Below are positions 56,035 through 64,000 of a stretch of 64,000 nucleotides of DNA, piece after piece. The notes beneath the pieces were generated by a model. The model saw only the letters and a program-made list of their open reading frames with translations, was not told the origin of the DNA and ran no database searches. The position numbers were made by a program, and so were the translations under genes. Numbering within the stretch: position 1 is the first letter of the stretch; each line of letters starts with the position of its first letter. Origin of the DNA: Gamsiella multidivaricata (Eukaryota; Mortierellomycota; Mortierellomycetes; Mortierellales; Mortierellaceae); contig NW_026251732.1 of NCBI RefSeq assembly GCF_025024155.1, positions 62,001 to 126,000 on the forward strand. The letters are read 5' to 3'.

Positions 56035-56944
56035 TGAAATGAAGATAAGAGTGATTTGACGGGAATGTGCGGATTGAACAGGTCCTCATACCGATGGTAC
56101 CATGGTGTTGACCGATATATATTTGCCATTCTCTGATTGCAAGGACCACTCCTCAAGCGCAGTTTTTTTGTTTTGTAAGGATTGATAGCGTGTTCGAGCG
56201 GGTGTTAAATGGAGAATGGCAGAAAAAGAGCACGACTACACGTATGAAAAATGGTGTAGCTTCTCAGCAATGCTTGAAACCTATCTTGCTCTTGCCGAGT
56301 TTGGGCAACGTGTTAAGCGTCACGGGAGTGATCTGAGAAAGGCGAGACAGTCTTGGTCCGATAACTCGAGAGAGCGCAACAGCTCTCCTGCGAAGGGAGC
56401 GAGCCAACTGCGGCTGACACAATAAGCCCTCGCAAGGTCGGCCTAGGGCAAGCACTTGGCGATGAGGAGGCAGGTCTCTGGGACGTCAAAGACAGAGTCG
56501 GGCATGGTATATCTGATGAGAATGCGATTGAAGCTAGAGGGATATGCATGTAGTCTACCTCAATGCAACGCTTGGGTCATATGAACACAGCGGGCATCCC
56601 TGAAGCTTATTCCTGAAACCATCGACGTCTTTCTCGGTGGGATTACCACCAATCTGCCCACCAGTGGCTTGCCTGTGCCTGAAGCAGCGGATTGCTGGGC
56701 AGAGTAACGAGGAAGCACACATCGACAAATGACAAGATGATATACAGACTCGCGTCGGCAACCTGCACTCAATGCCTCCCGGTGTGATGTAAGCAGTCAT
56801 TCCATCCTTCGGTCTTCCTAAAGCTTCTGGACGTCCCTCGTTGACATACGCCTCTCACTGGCTGTTTCCATCGATGTATCCACAAGTTCACGCGATATAT
56901 GATATTATTCATTTCGTCTAGGTGCAATGCTAAGAGGCACTAGG
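56035..56944. other. Intergenic, no gene recognised
   Basis: Short frames only. An 81-codon minus-strand frame at 56555-56800 is Cys-rich (CRLPTRVCISSCHLSMCASS) but has no match and no support. Confidence 0.4.
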
Positions 56945-58702
56945 TCATTGGACTTTCGGAAGGCTGAGCCGCATGCGTGGTCGCTGCTGCTGTAACCACT
57001 CCAGGTGCTCTGGTATCTCCTGATCAGCATTCTTCTCATGGCCCGGCGACATGAACTCGACCAGCTCGATCTTGGGCCAGTGCTGCACAATCCACTCCAT
57101 CTCTCTCTGACCCAGCGCTGCCTTTGCCTCTATTGTGTTTGCATAGACCGACCCTCGCAGCTCCCTTAACTCCTTTAGCCCAGCCAGACAAGACATATAT
57201 CCTCGTTTTCCCTCCTTCAAATCCTCCAAGGCCAGGAGCCGAGGAAGAGAGACATCCTGATAACGATAGGCCCAGCGCTGAACAGTCCCATAGTCGCCTT
57301 CAACGTTGATGCCGAGCTTCAAATCAAGTACTCTCAGGTTGGTCAAACATCCGATCTTTGTATAAAATGCCTCAACGCCCTTCCAGTACTGTTCCTCCTC
57401 CAATAAGTCTCCTGTGCCTCCACGCACATATTCATCGTCCTTTCTGGTGTGGCCCATTTTAACAGCGATGCTCAGATGTTGGATCCGCTCGCAAACCCAG
57501 TGTGATGTCATTGCATCCTCCAACGAGATAGCCACCTTCCATGGGTGCAATCCAGTGATTACAAGATGTTCTAGTGCGTCGCACGTACTCAGAATCGCAT
57601 GAATGGAGTCGCTCCTGAACACCTGCGTTCCTGAAAACCGAATCCTTGTCAACGCTGTCGAATGTTTCTGCAAGGCAACTGTCATCCTATTATCAGGTCC
57701 TTCAAAGTAGTCCTTGATACTGCATGTCCTCAGATACTGCTGCCTCATCGTATCCATGATCATAACAATGTTCTCCTGTGCCCATGAGTCATGAACCGAT
57801 AAATGCCGGAGTAATGGACAACATCGCTGTAGGGTGCTTGCGACAGTATCGATCCCGGCTGCTGACAAATGCGGTACGTCCCATCGTTCCAAGGCCGGGC
57901 ATATCTCCAGAACCGCACATATGAGCTGTGCTCCGTATCCAGGATGAAACGTTGGCATATGCAGTTCCTTCAAGTTCTCCAGCGGCCCCTGCCTTAAAGT
58001 CCATGCAGCCTCCATTCCCTCCATTCGGACCATCGAATACTTGAACTGCAAACATTCGATCGCCGGTGGAAGACTGCAAAAGACTGAAAAAAAGGTCCGT
58101 AATGTAGTACGGTCATGCTGTCTCCCTGTCGTGAGTCGAAGGTGCGTGAGCCGCGAAAGCTGTCCCAGAGTTCTCCTCAAATCCCTGAGAATCGTATCAT
58201 CGTCCATCAAATTCAGACCCGAGATACAGAGATGCGTCAAGGCTGGATTTGCAGCCGCGAGCCAGAGCGGCGGAAGATGGGCCTGCGTGAGGTATGATCG
58301 CGGATAAGTCCGTTCGTAGTCCATTGAGCAGTGGAGACGCGTCAGCCGGACGAATTGAATCGTGGGAAGTTTCGTCTCTGGCTGTGAAGTTGAGCAATCC
58401 GATCCGTTGGCCTCGTCTCGATTTCTGGGATAGAGCACGCCCAGAAACGCAGCCTTGGCCTCCAGTTGTCGGACATGGTACGCGTTTTGAACCAGGGCTC
58501 GGGCGTTCTTGCTGTTGTGCCACAGTTGCACGAAGCGATCCTCCTCCAGGAGGGGCAAGAATCGGTAGAGTTGTGGCGTGTAGGTCTCGTAGAGAAGGTA
58601 ATTTGTTTGCCTGAGCTGAGAAACATCATGTAGGGACAAGTATGGGGCCAGAAGAGCCATAAGCTCAGGCAGACTGAAGAACTGCTTGGTGGACATGAAC
58701 AT
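56945..58702 (-). CDS. F-box/LRR protein (585 aa, complete)
   Basis: Intronless, start ATG 58702 (MFMSTKQFFSLPELMALLAP; the ATG two codons later is possible). The F-box-like motif LPELMALLAPYLSLHDVSQL..TNYLLYETYTPQLY is at residues 11-50. It is followed by about a dozen irregular leucine-rich repeats, for example TIQFVRLTRLHCS, ALTHLCISGLNLM, LTHLRLTTGR, ENLKELHMPTF and ALERWDVPHL. The C-terminus has LKELRELRGSVYAN and WIVQHWPKIELVEFMSP, which recur in this fungal family. Likely an SCF adaptor. No lesions, in contrast to the copy at 5.8-7.6 kb. Confidence 0.85.
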   Translation of the reverse strand: MFMSTKQFFSLPELMALLAPYLSLHDVSQLRQTNYLLYETYTPQLYRFLPLLEEDRFVQLWHNSKNARALVQNAYHVRQLEAKAAFLGVLYPRNRDEANGSDCSTSQPETKLPTIQFVRLTRLHCSMDYERTYPRSYLTQAHLPPLWLAAANPALTHLCISGLNLMDDDTILRDLRRTLGQLSRLTHLRLTTGRQHDRTTLRTFFSVFCSLPPAIECLQFKYSMVRMEGMEAAWTLRQGPLENLKELHMPTFHPGYGAQLICAVLEICPALERWDVPHLSAAGIDTVASTLQRCCPLLRHLSVHDSWAQENIVMIMDTMRQQYLRTCSIKDYFEGPDNRMTVALQKHSTALTRIRFSGTQVFRSDSIHAILSTCDALEHLVITGLHPWKVAISLEDAMTSHWVCERIQHLSIAVKMGHTRKDDEYVRGGTGDLLEEEQYWKGVEAFYTKIGCLTNLRVLDLKLGINVEGDYGTVQRWAYRYQDVSLPRLLALEDLKEGKRGYMSCLAGLKELRELRGSVYANTIEAKAALGQREMEWIVQHWPKIELVEFMSPGHEKNADQEIPEHLEWLQQQRPRMRLSLPKVQ

Positions 58703-59765
58703 GGAGAAGGATGAGGGATGAGGGGCGAGCGATCTGTGCTGCCTCGGAGGTGAATCCGTACCAACGTTATCTTGTGTAATGGAGATGGTTTACCCCCGAC
58801 ACGCACCTCAATTGCCAATTGCCCTTGTGTCATTATCACGCGCACGAAGACCTTAAACGCTCTTCACGGAGCACTTCTAATGAAGCTGGTTTCCAGGGCT
58901 GTAGTTGTTGTTTAATACGTTAATGCTATAATACATAGCAGCAATGTACTACAAGATCCAAATGCTCATTGTCTATGTCCAATAAAAGCGATGATGTACA
59001 CTGTTCCGATGTTCTTTATTTCGAGTTTGCATTCCAATGTCTCTATTCTTCCGATCGGATCCAAAGCGTTCAAACCTAACAGAATGCATCGCAAATGAAA
59101 ATGATTCAGTTAGATTTCCATTTTCGATTCGAATCCTTCATTTAAAATCAAAGATCGAAATCATAAAGAAAAGGAAGGGATATTTGTTTCAAACACTAAG
59201 AAAATCCGCCGCTTATGACAGAAAGAAAAGAGAACTGATTCTCCCTCGATCTGGGGTTGGCGAGATCTTCAACTCTCATGAAACGCTATCCTACAACATT
59301 CGCAAGCGTCTTAAAACAAGACACAGAGCAGGCGGCAGGAATTTGATTTTCCACATTTGTAACGAGCAAGCGACCAACTTGAGTTCCGACTTGCGAACAA
59401 GAAGGAAAGGCAACAGATGCTCTGACTTAAAAGTGGGTTGTGTTGGAGGGAGGGCACGAAGGATTGTGGAATATGAATTGAATCCATTGATGATACACGC
59501 GCATACCTTTTGCTACTTATTCGGCACAAAACGACGACGACGACAGGGATGAAGGTGAAGGGATATGAAAGGAAGGGAAGGGTTGGGTGAAAAAATCGTT
59601 TCCCAGGATTTCTTTTATGCTTTGTTTTGGCAAAGAACGCACATTTCTACGGTCACAGTGCTTAAGGACCGCGGCTGTAACCCTTACGATCGCCCCACTT
59701 GGGCGGAACCCTTCAAAGGGGGGAGTCTCCATCATCCTCCGCTCCATCATCTCTCGTCACCAACG
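58703..59765. other. Divergent intergenic region, no gene supported
   Basis: Promoters of the F-box gene (left) and ERG8 (right). A 171-codon plus-strand frame at 59037-59552 is AT-rich, Lys/Arg/Asn-rich and unlike any family; it is treated as non-coding. Confidence 0.5.
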
Positions 59766-61675
59766 ATGTCGACCAACAACACCACGTATGTCAAGGACAA
59801 GGGCCTAAATAGCACAGCTAGCTGGAACAAGGAAAAACAACAAGTGGATTTTGTTTTCAGCTGGATATTTTAACATAATCCCCTATTTTTTCCCTGCCCT
59901 AGAATCGTATCCGCACCGGGTAAAGTCCTTATCGCAGGCGGTTACCTCGTCCTCGATCGCGCATTCTCAGGCCTAGTCATTGCTACAGACGCTCGATTTT
60001 ATACCCTGGTTCGATCCAGCAACCATGCGCGTGCCTCGCCCACTGCACCCTACAAGATCACGGTTCGATCTCCACAATTCGATAACGCGACATGGAATTA
60101 TTGCACCTCATTCAACGGCACGGATGCGCAGCTTACTGCAAGGTACTATTCTGCCTCGTAGACATACAACTGGGCTCAATGGAGACAACTAGCTGTATTC
60201 TCTGATGCTGTACCCTTACCGCCTTGTTTCCCACGCATATAGTGAAGAAGACGAGTCGAAGAACACGTTTGTAGAATTAGCTCTGGTGTATTCGTTGGCC
60301 ATCCTGGGCCAATTGCTCCCCACTGAAAAGATTGCCCAAAAGCTAGAGAGCGGACTGGAAGTCGTCATTGCAGGAGACAACGACTTCTACTCTCAACGGA
60401 AAGAGGTATTAACCACCCTGCAATGGTTTTCAACACGGATCGCCTCTCCAGGTCACCATCACCTTCTTGATATTTACAATATGCATTGTATTTGCATTTA
60501 ATAGCTTGATGCAAGAGGACTGGTATTGAACACGGAATCATTACAACAGATCCCCCTCTTTTCATCAACCCACACCACGCTCAGCAAAGTACACAAGACC
60601 GGACTCGGCTCCTCCGCCGCTCTGATCACCTCGCTTGTATCCGCCATTTTCATCCATTTTGAAGCCTGCGACCTCAAAAACGGCCCCTCCTCAACCAGTA
60701 CACAGTTGCTCCATAATGTCGCCCAGTTTGTGCACTGTTTAGCTCAAGGAAAAGTCGGAAGCGGATTCGATGTTTCATCCGCTGTTTGGGGAAGTCATAC
60801 CTACCGCCGATTCAGCCCCAAGATCTTGCAGGATGTGATGAACCAAGGCGCCAAGGACAATATCCCTGCTCTCTTAAAGGTCCTGGATCCAGAGCAGACA
60901 GCATGGGATAATACTGTGATTCCATTCAGGCTGGCCCCAAGGCTCCATCTCATGTTGGCAGACATTGATGCAGGAAGCCATACGCCCACCCTTGTTTCGA
61001 ACGTGCTCAAGTGGCACAAGACAAAATCGGAGGAGGCCAATGCTCTGTGGACTAAGCTAGGCGCAGCAAATGACAATGTAGTGGAGCTGCTCAAGAGACT
61101 TGACCAGACTGCCAAGGCACATCCTCATGAATACGATGTTGCAATTCAAAAAGTCAGCGCGATTCCTGCCTCAGAATGGCCCACGCTGGACGACAAGGAT
61201 GCCACCGTCGCGCTTTTGGTTCAGATTCATGCTGAATTCTCGACAGTTCGCAACTATTTGAGGGAGATGAGTCGGCTGTCGAAAGTTCCTGTAGAACCGG
61301 AGGAACAGACACGTCTTCTAGACACCTGCTTGCAAGTACCTGGTGTTCTCATGGCCGGTGTTCCAGGGGGTAAGTAGTGTTCCAGGAGAGCTAGTCCTCA
61401 AACCTGCTTCATTAGCAGTATTACTAACTTTCTGTCTGTGTGTTATTCGTTGTCTAGCTGGTGGATTCGACGCGATCTTTTGCATTGTGTTGTCAGAAGA
61501 GTCTAGGAAGGGCGTCGAGTCTGTGTGGTCGAACTTTAAGGAGATGAGCGTGGGTCCATTGCTTTGCAAGGAGTCTGCAGAGGGTGGTCTGCTGCTGGAA
61601 CTGAGCCAGGACCATGGCAACAACAAGCCGATCCGCAATCAAAGTACCGTGGTCCAGCGTCTTCTTCAGCTTTAA
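59766..61675 (+). CDS. ERG8: Phosphomevalonate kinase Erg8
   Basis: GHMP-family kinase that converts mevalonate-5-phosphate to mevalonate-5-diphosphate in the mevalonate/ergosterol pathway. Exons: 59766-59785 (20 bp), 59903-60142, 60243-60405, 60505-61369 and 61458-61675. All are GT..AG and in phase, 501 aa. Motifs: SAPGKVLIAGGYLVLD (GHMP motif 1, N-terminus), KNTFVELALVYSL, and the ATP-binding KTGLGSSAALITSLVSA. Then KVGSGFDVSSAVWGSHTYRR, and the C-terminal GHMP motif MAGVPGGAGGFDAIF, split by the last intron. The length is close to that of fungal Erg8. Second and fourth exon starts are the least certain. Confidence 0.95.
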
Positions 61676-62658
61676 TTCTTAAGAAAACCGCCGTACTTGA
61701 TCTTGTAATAAAGATATCCCTTACAATTAATCCTTTCTCATTGCTGGTACACGACTTACAGCAAGAAAGGGTGATAAATGGACGAAAGAAAAGGGTCGTT
61801 GTGCCGCCGTGTTTCTTTCGCAAGCAAGCCAATGGGCAGGCGATGATGACAAACTCTGTCAACAGCGCAGCGCGCAGTGTACGTCACACCAAAACAAAAG
61901 TGCTGAACCTTGTCCCCCAAAGCAACCGACAATGGCTGGCATGGTTTAGTTAATCGCATTGTTTGGGTAGTAAACGCTTTCTCCGCCCCCACACTGCACC
62001 TGCAACAACACAACAAACACTGCGCATAACTGCAGTTCTTGATGGCAGCTGGCTGTTGCCAGCCGAGAGACTACGTTCTGCGCACTGACAAATACCGCTG
62101 AATGAACAAAAAAGAAAAAAGGGCGTACACATCTCCAGCAAGATGGGAATGGATATACATGCATTGTTCACCACGATCAGACCCCGGATGAATTCAAAAC
62201 GCCGTTCTTTCATTCTTTTATGTTTTTCTCTTTCTTCTTTTTTCCATTCCTCCTTCCTTTCTTTATCCTCTTTCTTCCCCAGCCGCTCATTCACCTTTGA
62301 CAAACGCAGGAGAGGGCCCTCACTTCTCGAAGGATCAGGGATACCACGACTAGAGGAGCAAAAACGACAGACAAGACACCTCAGATAGCAGCACTTGCTC
62401 CCAGAGACAACGCAGCATAACGTCTTATCTCAAGGTTCGTTCTCACTGCGACCAGTCCGTCTCTTTTCACAAACGCACACGGCCACAGCGATTACCAGGG
62501 GAGGGACAGATGAGCATCGTGGATATGACATAGGACATTAGACATTGGGCAATGGACCAGCGGACAGTTCTCTTTTTTCTCGGGATATCAGATTCGTTTT
62601 CGGCAAATCTTTATTCTGAAGCGAGCTGTTGAATACGTTATGGGCGACAGATGTAGCG

Positions 62659-62684
62659 TGGCATGGCATGGCATGGCATGGCCG
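62659..62684. repeat. (TGGCA)n microsatellite
   Basis: Five tandem units of TGGCA. Confidence 0.9.
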
Positions 62685-63016
62685 GGGCTGAGATCACAAA
62701 CAAACGGCAAACAAACGAGGACGCGGACAACAGGCGGTCGGAAGGAAAAAAGGAATATCCGCTGTAATCGAAATCAAAGCATCAACACGGGCTTTTATTT
62801 TCCGATCGTCCCCCGGCACATACCTCTGCACCGTGCCCTCACAACATATTCCCCACGAACCAGGGACGAGTTCGTCAGCCAGAAGAAAAGGAGCAAGAAG
62901 CGCCAGAGGGGGAAGAGGACGGCTGGCAGCATCCAGCATCAGTCAATGGCATAAGAGGCAGGAGGGGAGGAAAGAGCGGGATGCGCTTGCTGCGTGCGAA
63001 TTAGTGGCAAAACCGT

Positions 63017-63045
63017 CATTTTTATTTTATTTTATTTTATTTTAT
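63017..63045. repeat. (TTTTA)n microsatellite
   Basis: About five tandem units of TTTTA. Confidence 0.9.
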
Positions 63046-63365
63046 CTCCAGGAAGGTACAGAGACCGAACAGAAAAAAACCCGTCTCACCCTCCTCTTCC
63101 CTCTTTCTCGTCACTTCTTTTAACCGCTTCTTTCTTTCGTTCTGTCTCTCCCCTCCCCGTCTCCATCAACCGCTCCTTCGAACTCTCCACACTGCTCGCC
63201 ATCCCCGCTCTTCTTCCCCTCGCCCAGCTTACTGCCTCGGCACACCAGGGCCAAATCGATCGGTCGAGTCCTCACGCATTCTGACAAATCGATCGCAGAA
63301 AAGGCGGCGCTCTCGCAGCCACATACCCCCACACCGTCTTTGACAGCTCCATATCAGAACCGCAT

Positions 63366-64000
63366 ATGAAGGACCCCATCAGCTGCGGCATTGTCCCCTC
63401 ACCTGTCCTTGACTCCTCTGCCTCTGTCTTCATGGCCTCCAACACCACCAACACAGTGACTACCACTGCCAGCGCCAACACTAGCGAAACTTCGCGTCTC
63501 TTTGGCAAGGCCAGATCCAACTCTTCCCGCCGCAGAGCCAGCATCGACCACCAGACTGGCAAACCTCACCACTATGATCACCGGCGGCATCATCACCACG
63601 ACCCTACTAAGGGTCGCTCCCCCTCACCTCCCGAGGGTGCCCGACGTCTCGCGGTTGCGGATCAGCAGGTCCTCAAATACAGCGCGGATAATGCTCAGAT
63701 CCATGTCCACCGTCCTGCCAGACAGAGCTGGCCCTCTTTTCTGATCCAGCACCAGCTCGTTCTCTCCTGCTCCGTGATCCTCGCCATCTTTGCAGCCCAC
63801 GCCCTAGTTCTTTTGGAGGAAGCGCGCAAAGGCCACTCTATCGACTGGATCGGAAGTCTCTCGGCGATCGTCCCTCCCCCGATCTGGCAAAACCTCCCTC
63901 AATCTTGGACTAGGGCTTCCTCAGGCGGACCTGCTATCGTCAAGAAATGGGATGGATCCAAGGCTGGTGTCTACAGCCCTAACGAGTCTTGGTCGTCTTT
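63366..64000 (+). CDS. 5' part of a predicted membrane protein, cut by the window edge
   Basis: The frame is open from ATG 63366 (MKDPISCGIVPSPVLDSSAS) to the last base, 211 codons, with no intron needed. The N-terminal 120 residues are Ser/Thr- then His/Arg-rich and disordered. A single clear membrane helix follows (LVLSCSVILAIFAAHALVLL), then WIGSLSAIVPPPIWQNLPQS and a second soluble stretch. A large cytosolic N-terminus before the first helix fits an ER multi-pass enzyme or anchored protein. No family was recognised from this part. Confidence 0.7.
   Translation, partial: MKDPISCGIVPSPVLDSSASVFMASNTTNTVTTTASANTSETSRLFGKARSNSSRRRASIDHQTGKPHHYDHRRHHHHDPTKGRSPSPPEGARRLAVADQQVLKYSADNAQIHVHRPARQSWPSFLIQHQLVLSCSVILAIFAAHALVLLEEARKGHSIDWIGSLSAIVPPPIWQNLPQSWTRASSGGPAIVKKWDGSKAGVYSPNESWSS

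Larger units (their letters stand above)
61676..63365. other. Intergenic region with microsatellites
   Basis: No gene recognised on either strand in 1.7 kb. It is rich in short runs (CTTTC-type pyrimidine stretch near 62,210-62,280). The last 250 bp, pyrimidine-rich, are the promoter side of the gene starting at 63366. Confidence 0.5.

Noticed and set aside
59037..59552. 171-codon plus-strand frame before ERG8
   Set aside because: AT-rich, biased to Lys/Arg/Asn, sits in a divergent promoter region.

Overview
The window is genomic DNA from an early-diverging filamentous fungus, most likely Mucoromycota and probably Mortierellomycotina-like. The evidence is single-copy eukaryotic genes split by short GT..AG introns, several F-box/LRR proteins, a eukaryotic TnpB relative (Fanzor), and a DIRS-type tyrosine-recombinase retrotransposon. 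The species assignment is inference. No bacterial features, rRNA, tRNA or CRISPR array were seen.

Layout. 1-8.7 kb is accessory DNA: a five-exon Fanzor RNA-guided nuclease gene (minus), a SWIM zinc-finger exon of a MULE-type transposase, and an F-box/LRR gene broken by two stop codons and a 22-bp tandem duplication. 8.8-24 kb is a housekeeping block: GPI16 (GPI transamidase), BUB3 (spindle checkpoint), a three-finger C2H2 nuclear protein divergent from ATP5 (OSCP of ATP synthase), CSM3/Swi3 (fork protection), an F-box gene, a decayed secreted-protein gene and TGS1 (cap trimethylation). Exon joins in these genes were read by hand and keep frame.

24-47 kb is an orphan-gene island. A 4.25-kb DIRS retrotransposon (25.29-29.55 kb), with 121-bp inverted terminal repeats and an internal complementary region, sits inside it. 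Around it lie two unrecognised paralogous families. Family A has three members with a PWSSPRW-type core. Family B has about twelve small intracellular proteins (86-136 aa) sharing a C-terminal W..(A/L)L..I...F..(H/Y)FP.E.LP signature. Most B genes lie on the minus strand with a TATA box about 80 bp before the ATG. Two carry an in-frame TGA, one has a coding minisatellite and one is a relic. This array is the best candidate for an undescribed system.

47-56 kb is a transposon graveyard: a truncated second DIRS element, a cysteine-rich gene broken by one TGA, two decayed Harbinger-like DDE transposases on opposite strands, a Myb/SANT-like gene and direct-repeat blocks. 57-64 kb returns to normal genes: a long intact F-box/LRR protein, ERG8 (phosphomevalonate kinase) and the 5' part of a membrane-protein gene cut by the right edge.

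The housekeeping genes have unrelated jobs; nothing suggests a metabolic cluster. The island is bounded by conserved genes (TGS1 left, F-box and ERG8 right), as expected of a fast-evolving, transposon-rich insertion zone.
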